From assembly GCA_964652645.1 (NCBI GenBank), contig CAZZCS010000016.1, forward strand, positions 1 through 33,049: a stretch of DNA of 33,049 bases, read 5' to 3'. Source of the stretch: CAZZCS01 sp964652645 (GTDB taxonomy: Bacteria > Cloacimonadota > Cloacimonadia > Cloacimonadales > Cloacimonadaceae). The notes under the pieces are model-generated. The model did no database searches. It saw only the letters and a program-made list of their open reading frames with translations, and was not told where the DNA came from. The position numbers were made by a program, and so were the translations under genes. Each line of letters opens with the position of its first letter. Positions within the stretch are counted from its first letter, which is position 1. Positions 16,385-25,196 of the stretch are shown in pieces.

Positions 16385-16822
16385 GGGGGCTCATTTGCTT
16401 ATTCATTATGAGAGCCAGATTTTTTGAATGGCGCTACTTGTCAAGGATTGGGCTGCATCATCTCCAATTCCTTGTCTGGTAAACTGAGCTACGCTCATGC
16501 TTCACACTCAGTTCTCACCAGGATGATAACCATAAGATGAGCATAGAGCGCTTTGGTCATCCTTTGGTCATCACTCCAGGGATCCAGGAATCACCGGCAA
16601 GCAGGGGTCGACGCCCAAAGCCGGTCACATTTGGCTGCACGGGGCTCGCAAAAAGTTTATTGACAACAGACTAGCTCCAGATTTCGTAGCGATAGCTAGT
16701 TCCCGAGCTTGTAGAAGCTATTCGCCGGTTTCTGAGGAGCGTATAGCATTGAGGTGAATGCTCTTCATTCACTGGCCAAGCACAGCCTGGGAAAGACATC
16801 CGGCACCGATTTGGGAGTTGTT
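16385..16822. other. Intergenic region between divergent MATE and cyclase-AAA-TPR genes
   Basis: No convincing gene was found. It holds an imperfect hairpin (16476-16488 CTGGTAAACTGAG against 16507-16521 CTCAGT-TCTC-ACCAG), a short tandem copy of CTTTGGTCAT (about 16551-16571), and an isolated TTGACA at 16660-16665 without a clear -10. Because the flanking genes diverge, promoters for both must lie here. Confidence 0.6.
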
Positions 16823-19800
16823 ATGATCCGATATGTATCACCGTTTATACTGCAGAACTATGAAGAGAACAGGGATCAGGGTTTGATAGAGGCGTATATC
16901 ATGTTCTTTGATATCGCAAATTTCACGCAGACTGGCACAGCATTGCAAAAGCAAGGGAAGAAGGGAGCTGAGGAGCTCACCAGATACCTCGATGCCGCTT
17001 TTGGAGTTCCGATTGATATCGTGATCAAGAACGGAGGCTTTCTGTGCAGCTTTGCAGGTGATGCTTTCTATGCCATCTTCCCTGCGGCAAACCAGTATGG
17101 GATGATGACAGCAGTATCCATGATCGGCGACTATTTTGCAGAGCACACCAGCCACATTACTCCCTTTGGGAGCTTCGGGCTCAAGGTTCGCCAGGCGATC
17201 AGTTTTGGAAGCATAAACTGGCGGATTTTCAGGACGGAACTCCAAAACGAATATGTCTTTTCCGGACAACCACTCCAGGAACTTGGTGAGCTTGCCGCCT
17301 GCAAAGAGGACATTATATTCTCCGAATCTTCGGCCCAGAAAGCTGGTCTTGAGCACTTTGACAGGGCAAAGATGGGCTATCAACTCAAAGAGAAGGTTTA
17401 TCGGAGCGCTAGCCCTCTTGTCTTCGAATACAGCCAGGAATCCATAGATAGCTTTATTCACCCTCGTTATAGGGGAGAAGAACCCCAAAACGAGATCCGG
17501 ATGGCTGCCTACTGCTTTATCAATCTGGACTCAATCCCTGCGGACGATCTGGATCGGACGATCAATCAGATTCAGCTTCTCTCCGATGAGTACGGTGGCT
17601 TTGTAAACAAGTATATAGATACGGATATGGGCTTGTTGTCTGTTGTGTTGTTTGGCATTCCCCACAGCTTGGATCGGACCCTGGAACGCGCTTGCAGATT
17701 CGGCCTGGGGCTCAGGAATAGCCTCCCCGATATTGCCATCGGGATCACCTCTGGTAGCGGCTATGCAGGCTTTACCGGGCTAGGGCAGATTAGCGAATAT
17801 ACCGCTCTGGCGCATCCTGTGAATCTGGCAGCCAGATTGATGGCTCAGGCCCGGCCAGGCATGATCATCACAGATCACAGCATCTATTTAGAGCAGGAGC
17901 AAGCGTTTGAATTTTGCCTTCTGGGCTCCATCGGCCTCAAAGGAATCGAAGAGCCCATCCCGCACTACCAGCTGGTAAAGCAGCTATCAAAAGGGCATCA
18001 ACTGCGTGATTATAGATTTGTGGGCAGGGAAAACGAGGTTCAAGCTTTGAAAAGCAAGATTGATATGTGTCTTGGAACCGGAGAAAACGCGGCAATCTAC
18101 GTAGTCGGCGATGCTGGGATTGGCAAGAGCAGGCTCGTTCATGAAGTGCTAACTGACTATCAATTGGATACATGCCACAAATTCTTTGTCTTTTGTGACG
18201 CCCTCTTGCACAAGCCATTGGATGCGATCAAGCAGATAATCCTGTCCTTCTTTGGAATAGGCCTGGATGCAAATCTTCAGGAGATCCTGAGCCTCTTTCG
18301 CTCCAAATGGCAGGAACTGGCCGGAGACGATGCCGAGATGCTTCGGATCGAATCTATCATTGGTTCCATCATTGGGGTTAAGTGGGACGGATCGGTATGG
18401 GATATCCTGCCGGCAGAGGATAGAATAGATCAGTTAAGAGGAGCCTTCGTCAGTTTTATCACCCAAATCGCAGGGCAGAAACCGGTTCTGATTCACCTGG
18501 ATGACTGCCAGTGGCTGGATGCTCAAAGTCTGGGTTTGTTCCAGCAACTCAGTAGCAGCGGGGTCTCACCAGTGATCATCATCAACGCCTGCCGCTATCT
18601 GGAGAATGGTGATACGCCGGACATGAACCTGGCAAATCACGAGAAAGTAGTGCTGGATCTCGGAGTGTTGAGTAATGCGGGGAGTAACCAATTGATCAGT
18701 TCTCTCTTCAAGCGCAACACGGTTCCGGATCAAACCAGCAGCCTGATCTGCCGCATGGCAACGGGGAATCCCTTCTTCATCGAGCAGCTGGTCGATTATC
18801 TGCGAGAAAATGGAATTGTGGATGATCAGGCCCAACTGATCAAAGAGGTCGATTACCTGGAGTCTTTTGGGATCAACGACATTGTAGGCAGCCGGATAGA
18901 TAGGCTCACTACCAGCCTGCGGGAACTGGTCTCAAACGCCAGTGTACTGGGGATGGAATTCAATATCCGGGTGCTCTCTCATATGCTAAATCATGATCTG
19001 CAGGATGGTCTGAAGTCTGTAGCTCAAAACCGGATCTGGAGGGATCTGGATGAAATCCGGTACGTTTTCTCTCACATCCTGATCAAAGACGTGGTCTATC
19101 AGCGGATGATGCACGAGAAGATCCAGAAGCTTCATCAAATGGCTGCAGAGGCGATGGAACTGGTGTTCTCGGATAGCCTGAACGAACACGCAGAAGAGAT
19201 TGCCATCCACTATCACAATGCCAATAAACTGCTTGAGGCCTCGGATTATTATGACATGGCAGGGAAGTACTATTTCGAAAAGTATAGCTTTGATCTCAGT
19301 GAGCGCTACTACACCAAAGCACTCCTGCTCAAAGAAGAAGTCCAGGGTCCAGATGCCCCCGAGGTGTCTTTTGTGATCAACCACCTGGCTAGTTTGCTGG
19401 ACGCCAATGGAGAGTTTGAACGAGCCGAACCTTTGTATCAAAGATCCATAGATATCCGTCTCAAATCCTATGGCGACCGATCCCCAGAGGTCGCAGAGGC
19501 AATGTGCAACCTGGGTAGCTTGTACGTTTCTCAGGGCAAGTATCAGGAAGCAGAACTCTGGATCAGAAAAGCCCTGGATATCCTGGAAAGCCAAACAGAT
19601 CAGAACCTTATAGAGTTGGTGACGACGCTCAGTAATCTGGCTACCCTCAGTTTTTATCAGGGCAAGATTCAAGAATCGGAGGAAATCTTCCTGCGAGCCT
19701 TGAAGATAGGCGATAGCATAGAAGGCTCTACCCATCCGGATGTGCTCAGCCTGGTGTCCAACCTGGGCGTGATCTACATGATTCAGGGCAAGCTCGATGA

Positions 19801-20581
19801 ATCGAGGCCCATGCTCGAACGCGCTATAGAGGAAAACCGGAGCGAGCAGGGCTTTGAGACCCCGAAAACTGCCGAGGCGATAAACAATCTCGCTTCCTGG
19901 TACGGATATAATTCGGACAATGCCAAAGCTCTGGAACTATATAAACAAGCCCTGAGCATATATGTAAATGTCTATAACGATTATCACCCCCTTGTAGCAA
20001 CCACGCTCAGCAATATCGCAACTGTTCAATCCTCTTTGGGGCTATATGCCGAAGCTGAAGTAGGATTCCGGCGGGTAATCGAGATCAAAGAGAAAATCTA
20101 TGGCCCGGATCACCCGGATACCTCGCTTACTTTAAACAATCTGGCCTATATGTATGAATCTCTGGAACGCTACGACGAAGCCGAGATCCACTACCAGAGA
20201 TCACTGGCCATCAAGGAAGCAAAACTGGGCCCAGAACATCCGGATACGGCACTGGCTCTGAACAACCTGGGAACGCTGTATATGTCCAGAGCCCAGTTTG
20301 AGCAAGCAGAAGAGTTCTTTACCAGAGCCCTGGGCATAGCAGATAAAGTGCTCGGAGAGGAGCATCAAACAACGGCCAGTATAGTCTTCAATCTCGGCAG
20401 GCTAAGCCGCAGGAAAAAAGACTACGAAAACGCCGCCCTATACTTGCAGAGAGCTCTAAAGATCAGAAAGCTCCTCCTGGGCGATACTCATCCCTATACG
20501 ATCAAGACAGAAGAAGAAATTGCCGCTTTCGAGCTTGAAACCGCCGCCGCCCAGCTCAGCACCGAAAGCGAAAGGTCTTGA
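16823..20581 (+). CDS. Class III nucleotide cyclase-like / AAA ATPase / TPR signalling protein
   Basis: A very large (1252-residue) multidomain protein. Two cyclase homology domains sit at the N-terminus. The first keeps both metal Asp positions (D30 in FFDIANF, D80 in FAGDAF). The second reads CFINLDS where the first Asp is expected, so it looks degenerate, though it keeps the later EYTALAHPVNLAARLM segment. A STAND-like AAA module follows: Walker A GDAGIGKS (429-436) and Walker B LIHLDDCQW (D560/D561). From about residue 810 to the end it carries tandem TPRs of the kinesin-light-chain type. ATG 16823 has GGGAG 5 nt upstream; a longer GTG start at 16754 is possible. Signal and output are unknown; cyclase activity is not proven. 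Confidence 0.85.
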   Translation: MIRYVSPFILQNYEENRDQGLIEAYIMFFDIANFTQTGTALQKQGKKGAEELTRYLDAAFGVPIDIVIKNGGFLCSFAGDAFYAIFPAANQYGMMTAVSMIGDYFAEHTSHITPFGSFGLKVRQAISFGSINWRIFRTELQNEYVFSGQPLQELGELAACKEDIIFSESSAQKAGLEHFDRAKMGYQLKEKVYRSASPLVFEYSQESIDSFIHPRYRGEEPQNEIRMAAYCFINLDSIPADDLDRTINQIQLLSDEYGGFVNKYIDTDMGLLSVVLFGIPHSLDRTLERACRFGLGLRNSLPDIAIGITSGSGYAGFTGLGQISEYTALAHPVNLAARLMAQARPGMIITDHSIYLEQEQAFEFCLLGSIGLKGIEEPIPHYQLVKQLSKGHQLRDYRFVGRENEVQALKSKIDMCLGTGENAAIYVVGDAGIGKSRLVHEVLTDYQLDTCHKFFVFCDALLHKPLDAIKQIILSFFGIGLDANLQEILSLFRSKWQELAGDDAEMLRIESIIGSIIGVKWDGSVWDILPAEDRIDQLRGAFVSFITQIAGQKPVLIHLDDCQWLDAQSLGLFQQLSSSGVSPVIIINACRYLENGDTPDMNLANHEKVVLDLGVLSNAGSNQLISSLFKRNTVPDQTSSLICRMATGNPFFIEQLVDYLRENGIVDDQAQLIKEVDYLESFGINDIVGSRIDRLTTSLRELVSNASVLGMEFNIRVLSHMLNHDLQDGLKSVAQNRIWRDLDEIRYVFSHILIKDVVYQRMMHEKIQKLHQMAAEAMELVFSDSLNEHAEEIAIHYHNANKLLEASDYYDMAGKYYFEKYSFDLSERYYTKALLLKEEVQGPDAPEVSFVINHLASLLDANGEFERAEPLYQRSIDIRLKSYGDRSPEVAEAMCNLGSLYVSQGKYQEAELWIRKALDILESQTDQNLIELVTTLSNLATLSFYQGKIQESEEIFLRALKIGDSIEGSTHPDVLSLVSNLGVIYMIQGKLDESRPMLERAIEENRSEQGFETPKTAEAINNLASWYGYNSDNAKALELYKQALSIYVNVYNDYHPLVATTLSNIATVQSSLGLYAEAEVGFRRVIEIKEKIYGPDHPDTSLTLNNLAYMYESLERYDEAEIHYQRSLAIKEAKLGPEHPDTALALNNLGTLYMSRAQFEQAEEFFTRALGIADKVLGEEHQTTASIVFNLGRLSRRKKDYENAALYLQRALKIRKLLLGDTHPYTIKTEEEIAAFELETAAAQLSTESERS

Positions 20582-20612
20582 CAGTTTCTTCACTCTAACG
20601 ATATATGGGATT

Positions 20613-21161
20613 ATGAGATATATTCTGTTACCAATACTGCTGATGCTGCTCTGCAGCTGCAACTTTTTTGAGCTGCGGGATTCGGAAGAACCCGTGAAGC
20701 CATCAAAGTGGAATGAACCCTGTATTACATGGGAACAGAATCTGGAAAACATCTATTATGCCTACACCGAGTTTCAGAACTGGGACAGGTACGAAACTCA
20801 ATTTACCGAAGACTTTCGCTTTTTCTTCTCGGCTCAGGATGTAAACGATTACAATATCGGCACTTACTGGAACAGAGATCAGGAGCGGAATGTCCTCTAC
20901 GACCTTCATAATTGGGCAGATACCATGATCCCGGACTTTAGCGAAGTGGCGCAAAGCGACGATATCGGCGAGAATGAGGTAAAGATATATCGCAGCTATG
21001 TGTTACAGGTATATCGTAATGCCATCCAGTATCAATACCGCGGTAATCTCGAGATTCACTTCCGCAAGGAAAACGGGATCTGGAAGATCAGATATTGGTA
21101 CGACTATCGAAACAGCCAGAACCCTACCTGGGGGAAATTGAAGTATGACATTGCGATGTAA
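20613..21161 (+). CDS. Small lipoprotein, NTF2-like candidate (paralogue 1)
   Basis: A 182-residue predicted lipoprotein: hydrophobic signal MRYILLPILLMLLCSC with probable acylated Cys16. The lipobox is slightly unusual, with Cys at -2. The mature part shares with its neighbour the pattern LxNxxxAYTxxxxxxYxxxxxEDFRF and a closing NxWxIxxW stretch, which is reminiscent of SnoaL/NTF2-like folds. I assign no function. ATG 20613 is chosen because the longer frame from 20520 overlaps the previous gene and places a proline-rich non-signal sequence first. It overlaps the next gene by 17 nt. Confidence 0.75.
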   Translation: MRYILLPILLMLLCSCNFFELRDSEEPVKPSKWNEPCITWEQNLENIYYAYTEFQNWDRYETQFTEDFRFFFSAQDVNDYNIGTYWNRDQERNVLYDLHNWADTMIPDFSEVAQSDDIGENEVKIYRSYVLQVYRNAIQYQYRGNLEIHFRKENGIWKIRYWYDYRNSQNPTWGKLKYDIAM

Positions 21162-21735
21162 ATCCCTCACCTGTCTTGTGCTGCTATTGGCAATTCTGAC
21201 CCTTGCGGGCTGCTCAAACCCCTTCCGTCCCAAGCTGCGCCATGAAGATAACACCGGCGTGAGTAATAAAACCCCTCTCGACGTTTTGAATAACCTGGAA
21301 CTGGCCTATACCCAGAAAAACCTGGAACTTTATAAATCCGTACTGGCAGAAGACTTTCGCTTTGAACTGATCTCCTCGGAAGTCGATCTGATCGGGATTG
21401 ACGTCAATAACGACGGCATCAAAGACTCCTGGTGGGGTCTGGAACAGGAACTGGAGTTTACCGACAACCTCTTCAACTACGGCTCCAGCGATGGAGTCTA
21501 TCCTCCTCCGGATCAGATAGTTCTGAGGCTGAGTGTACCACCTCAGGAACTGTGGGAGCTTGATCCTGAGATTGGTCATGAAAACTGGGTCGTGATCCCC
21601 TGTGGCTTCGATCTTCAGCTTCAGTTCAACACGATCAGTTCCTCTCTCACAGCCAGTGGCATTGCCCGGTTTTACCTGCGCCCCCAAAACAATCGCTGGC
21701 AGATCGTGATCTGGAGAGACGAATCAAACCTGTGA
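21145..21735 (+). CDS. Small lipoprotein, NTF2-like candidate (paralogue 2)
   Basis: A 196-residue predicted lipoprotein with a clean lipobox (LTLAGC, Cys23). LNNLELAYTQKNLELYKSVL then EDFRFEL aligns with the equivalent segment of the upstream gene, so the pair probably arose by duplication. The central region contains DVNNDGIKDSWWG, which looks like a calcium-binding-style loop, but its role is unknown. It starts inside the end of paralogue 1 and its TGA overlaps the GTG start of ruvX (GTGA), so this is a translationally coupled operon. Confidence 0.75.
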   Translation: MTLRCKSLTCLVLLLAILTLAGCSNPFRPKLRHEDNTGVSNKTPLDVLNNLELAYTQKNLELYKSVLAEDFRFELISSEVDLIGIDVNNDGIKDSWWGLEQELEFTDNLFNYGSSDGVYPPPDQIVLRLSVPPQELWELDPEIGHENWVVIPCGFDLQLQFNTISSSLTASGIARFYLRPQNNRWQIVIWRDESNL

Positions 21736-22151
21736 GCCAGGAATATCGCATTTTGGCACTGGACTATGGCAGCGTTCGCATAGGCGTAGCCATTAGTGAT
21801 CCCATGCGTATTATTGCCAAACCCCTCTGCACAATTGCCAATACCAGCCAGAGTGACGTGATCTCGGCGATCAATTCTCTCATCGCAGAACACAGCGCTG
21901 GCATGCTCCTCCTGGGGATTCCTTATGCCCTGGATGGCAGCACTACAGCCAAAACGGAGGAGACAATCGCCTTCAAGAATGTCCTGGTCGAGTCGCTAGA
22001 CATCCCCGTCCTGGAATGGAACGAGACCCTCAGCACAGTGGAGGCCAATCGCGCCCTCAAAAGTATGGGTTACGACTGGAAAAAGGCGAGAACGATGATC
22101 GACGCCATGGCGGCTTGCATGATCCTAAAAAGCTATCTGGAAAGCAATTAG
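21732..22151 (+). CDS. ruvX: Putative Holliday junction resolvase RuvX (YqgF)
   Basis: An RNase H-fold nuclease family member of 139 residues (normal length), thought to resolve Holliday junctions and/or process rRNA. Motifs: LALDYGSVRIGVAISDP at the N-terminus (catalytic Asp), LLLGIPYALDGS, WNETLSTVEA (Glu), and MIDAMAACMILKSYL (second Asp). Start GTG 21732 overlaps the stop of the preceding lipoprotein. The gene is followed after 3 nt by mltG, a pairing also common in other bacteria. Confidence 0.92.
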   Translation: MSQEYRILALDYGSVRIGVAISDPMRIIAKPLCTIANTSQSDVISAINSLIAEHSAGMLLLGIPYALDGSTTAKTEETIAFKNVLVESLDIPVLEWNETLSTVEANRALKSMGYDWKKARTMIDAMAACMILKSYLESN

Positions 22152-22154
22152 AAT

Positions 22155-23147
22155 ATGTCTGACACGATCAAACTCAGCGCAGCTATCCTTCTCATGCTCC
22201 TATTGGGATCTCTGATCTTTGGAGCCATTAGTATGTTCCCTGTGAGCACAGAGAGCAAGATCCTCGTAATCGAATCTGGCGATACGGCCCGCACAATTGG
22301 TGATAAGCTCAGCACGCTGGGACTGATCCGGAGCAGATTTGTCTTTATCGAGCTGGTAAGGTTCAGCAGGGCAGATCGTTATCTCAAAAAGGGAACCTAC
22401 GTCTTTGAAGGCCGGGTGGGACTCCTGGATACAATCCGCATCCTCAGGGAGGGTAAAAGCGAATCCATAAACATCACCATCCCGGAAGGGTTTTCGCTGT
22501 ATAGAACCCTGAAACGGATCGATGCCAGCGGCCTGGCGAGTTTTGATGAGCTTTATTCTGTTGCCACCGATACTGCCTTTGTGCGCCGGGTGACAGGCTT
22601 CAAGGCCAATAGCATAGAAGGTTTTCTCTATCCAGAGACCTACAGATTTGATATAGGACAAAGCCCCGAACAAATCCTGAGCGCTCAAGTGCGGCTGTTT
22701 TGGCAAAGATACAACGCCTCAGGACTTACGATTGCGGATAGTACAGCTTTCTACAAAGACCTGATCCTGGCCTCAATTGTCGAGAAGGAAGCGATTTACC
22801 CGGACGAAAAACCTGTTATCGCAGGTGTGTTTCTGAATCGGCTCAAATATGGTATGCGGCTGGCTTCGTGCCCCACTGTGGACTACATCCTGGAGCGGCG
22901 TGGGATCAGAAGAGCGGTGCTCACCTACGAGGACACATCGATCCAATCCCCTTACAACACCTATCTGGCGACAGGTCTGCCACCCACCCCGATCTGCAAT
23001 CCCACCATCTCATCGCTTCAGGCAGTGAGAACCCCCAGCACGCACGGCTATCTCTATTTCTTTGCCGATAAAAAGGGAAGAAACGTTTTTTCAAGCAGTT
23101 ACGAAGAGCATCTAAGCAGGCAACAGCAGTACAGACGCAGGGGCTAG
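22155..23147 (+). CDS. mltG: Endolytic murein transglycosylase MltG (YceG)
   Basis: An inner-membrane-anchored lytic transglycosylase that cleaves nascent glycan strands and ends their synthesis; 330 residues. One N-terminal transmembrane helix (about 7-28) leaves the enzyme outside the membrane. The LysM-like part (ILVIESGDTARTIGDKLSTLG) precedes the catalytic domain, where LASIVEKEA contains the catalytic Glu210. Further signatures are GVFLNRLKYGMRLASCPTVDY and SPYNTYLATGLPPTPICNP. Last gene of the lipoprotein-ruvX-mltG operon. Confidence 0.95.
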   Translation: MSDTIKLSAAILLMLLLGSLIFGAISMFPVSTESKILVIESGDTARTIGDKLSTLGLIRSRFVFIELVRFSRADRYLKKGTYVFEGRVGLLDTIRILREGKSESINITIPEGFSLYRTLKRIDASGLASFDELYSVATDTAFVRRVTGFKANSIEGFLYPETYRFDIGQSPEQILSAQVRLFWQRYNASGLTIADSTAFYKDLILASIVEKEAIYPDEKPVIAGVFLNRLKYGMRLASCPTVDYILERRGIRRAVLTYEDTSIQSPYNTYLATGLPPTPICNPTISSLQAVRTPSTHGYLYFFADKKGRNVFSSSYEEHLSRQQQYRRRG

Positions 23148-23157
23148 CAAAATTGTC

Positions 23158-23188
23158 TTGACATCTTGTTGATAAATTTCAGCATAGT
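23158..23188 (+). promoter_or_regulatory. Weak candidate promoter upstream of the YfaP-like gene
   Basis: TTGACA (23158-23163) is followed 19 nt later by CATAGT (23183-23188), a poor TATAAT match at slightly long spacing. It lies between mltG and the next gene pair, where a new promoter is expected. Confidence 0.3.
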
Positions 23189-23202
23189 AATCGGAAATGG
23201 AT

Positions 23203-24372
23203 ATGAAAAAATCGTTAATGTTTACTTTCTACATGGTACTGATTGCAGGAGCTCTTTTTGCCAGGTCTGAGTACACGATCAAACTGAACTGGGACGAGAT
23301 GAGCGGAGAGCTAAACGGCATACTCAGTGCCCAGGTAGATGGCCAGACTGCCTATCTTCAGGGGATTGCCAGGGGTTCTATCCTGGAAGGCCTGGTCACC
23401 TCTGCGGGTGAGAGTGCCATGTATGGGGGCTCTCAATCGTTTGACATCTTCTCAAAACGAGGCTTCTATTCTTTTTGGATACGCGACAAATTTGCCGATG
23501 ACGACATCAATCCAGACTATTCCCTCATCCAGAAAGCCAAGCCCCAAGTCACTGTGTATCAAGGCTCCAGGCTATTGGGCAGCTATACCATAGATAGGGG
23601 AATGGGGCTCACCTGTAAAGTCTTTACCCTGGATGCCTCGACAGGTCTGATCGATCAGGAGATCCGCTTTTATCCCCGCACAAAAGTGGTGCTGACCCAA
23701 GTGCTAAATGCCGTTGATGGTAAGCCGGTTCCCAATGCCGATATCGTTCTCTCCGGTGGGGAGGAGCAGTTTGCTCCACGCCAGACGGATGCCGATGGCT
23801 TTGCCTTTTTCCCGGCCGAGATTGGGAACTACCAGCTAAGCATCTCCAAGCCTGGCTTCATAGGCACCTCCTATCCTGTCCGTATGGGTTTCGACGAAAA
23901 CCCCATCGAATATGTGGTAGCCCTCTCTCCTGAAGTAAAAGAATATCGAATCGTGCTCACCTGGGGTTCACGTCCTGCCGATCTGGACGCCCACCTCAGT
24001 GGCCCCAATCCCGATGGTGGAAATTTTCACATTTGGTACAGAAATCGCATCTTAATAGGCGGAAGGGATTTTCTGGATCGTGACGATACAAACGGCTATG
24101 GCCCCGAGACGATCACGATCTACAAGCCAGCCGCCGGCGAGTATCTCTATGCTGTGCATGATTATAGCAACAGACATAGCGCTTCCTCGCAAGCCCTATC
24201 CCGGAGCGGTGCCTTGGTTCAGGTCTATGCCGAGAATCGTTTATTGCAGACCTATTCGATCCCGGCTGGGCAGGCAGGGACGCTGTGGAAAGTCTTTAAT
24301 ATTGATAGATCCGGAAAGCTAATTCCGATAAATACAGTATCTTGGATACAGAATGAAAACAATATTCGATAA
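23203..24372 (+). CDS. Exported protein with YfaP (DUF2135)-like domain and carboxypeptidase-regulatory-like domain
   Basis: An exported protein of about 389 residues with a signal peptide (MKKSLMFTFYMVLIAGALFA). The C-terminal third is YfaP/DUF2135-like: RIVLTWGSRPADLDAHLSGP, FHIWYRNR, LDRDDTNGYGPETITI, YLYAVHDYSN. The central part (about 165-245) resembles a carboxypeptidase-regulatory beta-sandwich (NAVDGKPVPNADIVLSGG). The N-terminal third appears to be a degenerate copy of the YfaP-like domain (see findings). ATG 23203 follows CGGAA at a good distance; ATG 23197 (two codons longer) is equally possible. Function is unknown. The next gene overlaps its neighbourhood with only 19 nt between them, so they form one unit. 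Confidence 0.75.
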   Translation: MKKSLMFTFYMVLIAGALFARSEYTIKLNWDEMSGELNGILSAQVDGQTAYLQGIARGSILEGLVTSAGESAMYGGSQSFDIFSKRGFYSFWIRDKFADDDINPDYSLIQKAKPQVTVYQGSRLLGSYTIDRGMGLTCKVFTLDASTGLIDQEIRFYPRTKVVLTQVLNAVDGKPVPNADIVLSGGEEQFAPRQTDADGFAFFPAEIGNYQLSISKPGFIGTSYPVRMGFDENPIEYVVALSPEVKEYRIVLTWGSRPADLDAHLSGPNPDGGNFHIWYRNRILIGGRDFLDRDDTNGYGPETITIYKPAAGEYLYAVHDYSNRHSASSQALSRSGALVQVYAENRLLQTYSIPAGQAGTLWKVFNIDRSGKLIPINTVSWIQNENNIR

Positions 24373-24391
24373 CGAAAAATGGAGGTTTAAC

Positions 24392-24952
24392 ATGAAAACA
24401 TCGAAACTTGTTATCGCCCTCGTCGCAACGCTTCTGCTGCTGTCTCTGGCTGCATGCGGTGGCAACAAATCTACTGGCCCGTCCCCAGACGGAGTAATGG
24501 TTTACCGCCCGGCATGGTGGTTTTCACAGACTGATGAAGCCTACGTATGCACCTATGGTCAATCCACCAAAGTGAGCGAAACCGCTTCCATGGACGCTGC
24601 CAAAGCCAATGCCCTGCTCGAAGCTGCTCAGTTTGTCGAAACTGAAGTCAAAGGTATGATCAAAAACTATGAAGAAGAAGCCGGTGTAAAAGATCCTCAG
24701 GTTCTTGCCCTCTCCCAGAGTGTGGTAAAAGCCGTATCAAACGCCCGTTTCTCCGGTGTAATGCCCGGCCTCATGGAAACCAGAATGGTTCAGGAAGATG
24801 GCGGAAGACGCTACAGAACCTGGATCCAGATGAAAATACCCAAAAAAGAAGTGAACAAGAACCTCGCCAATCAGATTCGTAACGAAGAAGCTCTCTACAA
24901 CCAGTTCAAAGCTTCTCAGGCTTTCCAGGAATTGGAAGCAGCTACGAAGTAA
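24392..24952 (+). CDS. LPP20-like lipoprotein
   Basis: A 186-residue lipoprotein with lipobox LAAC (Cys22) and SD GGAGGT at 24381-24386, 5 nt before the ATG; the longer frame to 24353 lies in the previous gene. The mature part begins RPAWWFSQTDEAYVCTYGQS and continues with an Ala-rich helical stretch (DAAKANALLEAAQFVETEVK) and RTWIQMKIPKKEV, the pattern of LPP20-type outer-membrane lipoproteins. The role in this organism is unknown. The codons are unusually regular (many CTG, GCC, GAA), which would suit high expression. A strong terminator follows. Confidence 0.8.
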   Translation: MKTSKLVIALVATLLLLSLAACGGNKSTGPSPDGVMVYRPAWWFSQTDEAYVCTYGQSTKVSETASMDAAKANALLEAAQFVETEVKGMIKNYEEEAGVKDPQVLALSQSVVKAVSNARFSGVMPGLMETRMVQEDGGRRYRTWIQMKIPKKEVNKNLANQIRNEEALYNQFKASQAFQELEAATK

Positions 24953-24976
24953 GACGCCTAACCTTTCATAGTACAT

Positions 24977-25002
24977 AAAGCCACCAGAAATGGTGGCTTT
25001 TT
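24977..25002 (+). terminator. Rho-independent terminator after the LPP20-like gene
   Basis: A 10-bp perfect stem, AAAGCCACCA (24977-24986) with TGGTGGCTTT (24991-25000), closed by a GAAA tetraloop and followed by T residues. It lies 24 nt after the stop codon. Confidence 0.9.
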
Positions 25003-25054
25003 CGTTGGTGAGCTAACAGGTGTAAATGGGCTGGCTTGAGGGGATAGTGCGCAG

Positions 25055-25133
25055 CGTAGCCCCGTAACGTAACATTCCAATGCTACGATGACGTTTGAAA
25101 GACCTCCGGTCTTTGTGGAGAGGGGACGTCTCC
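25055..25133. repeat. Hairpin-rich intergenic stretch upstream of copA
   Basis: Three consecutive inverted repeats: CGTAGC/GCTACG (25055-25060 and 25082-25087), AAAGACC-TCC-GGTCTTT (25098-25114), and GGAGA/TCTCC (25117-25121 and 25129-25133). No coding potential is convincing here. It could be a dispersed repeat or a regulatory leader for copA; only one copy is visible in this window. Confidence 0.45.
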
Positions 25134-25196
25134 GCTTCCCAATACTGTTTGTCTTGTCTCAAATACCGAATATCATATCTGCATGAGGAAACCATC

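Noticed and set aside
16476..16521. Hairpin between divergent genes as a terminator
   Set aside because: Neither flanking gene ends here and no T-run follows; more likely an operator or chance structure.
18986..19735. 249-codon frame antisense to the TPR region of the cyclase protein
   Set aside because: A shadow of repetitive TPR coding sequence with no family signature; the plus strand is certain.
20578..20606. Promoter TTGACA with ATATAT for the first lipoprotein gene
   Set aside because: The spacing is good, but transcription would start at the ATG itself and the box covers the upstream stop codon; probably chance or leaderless.
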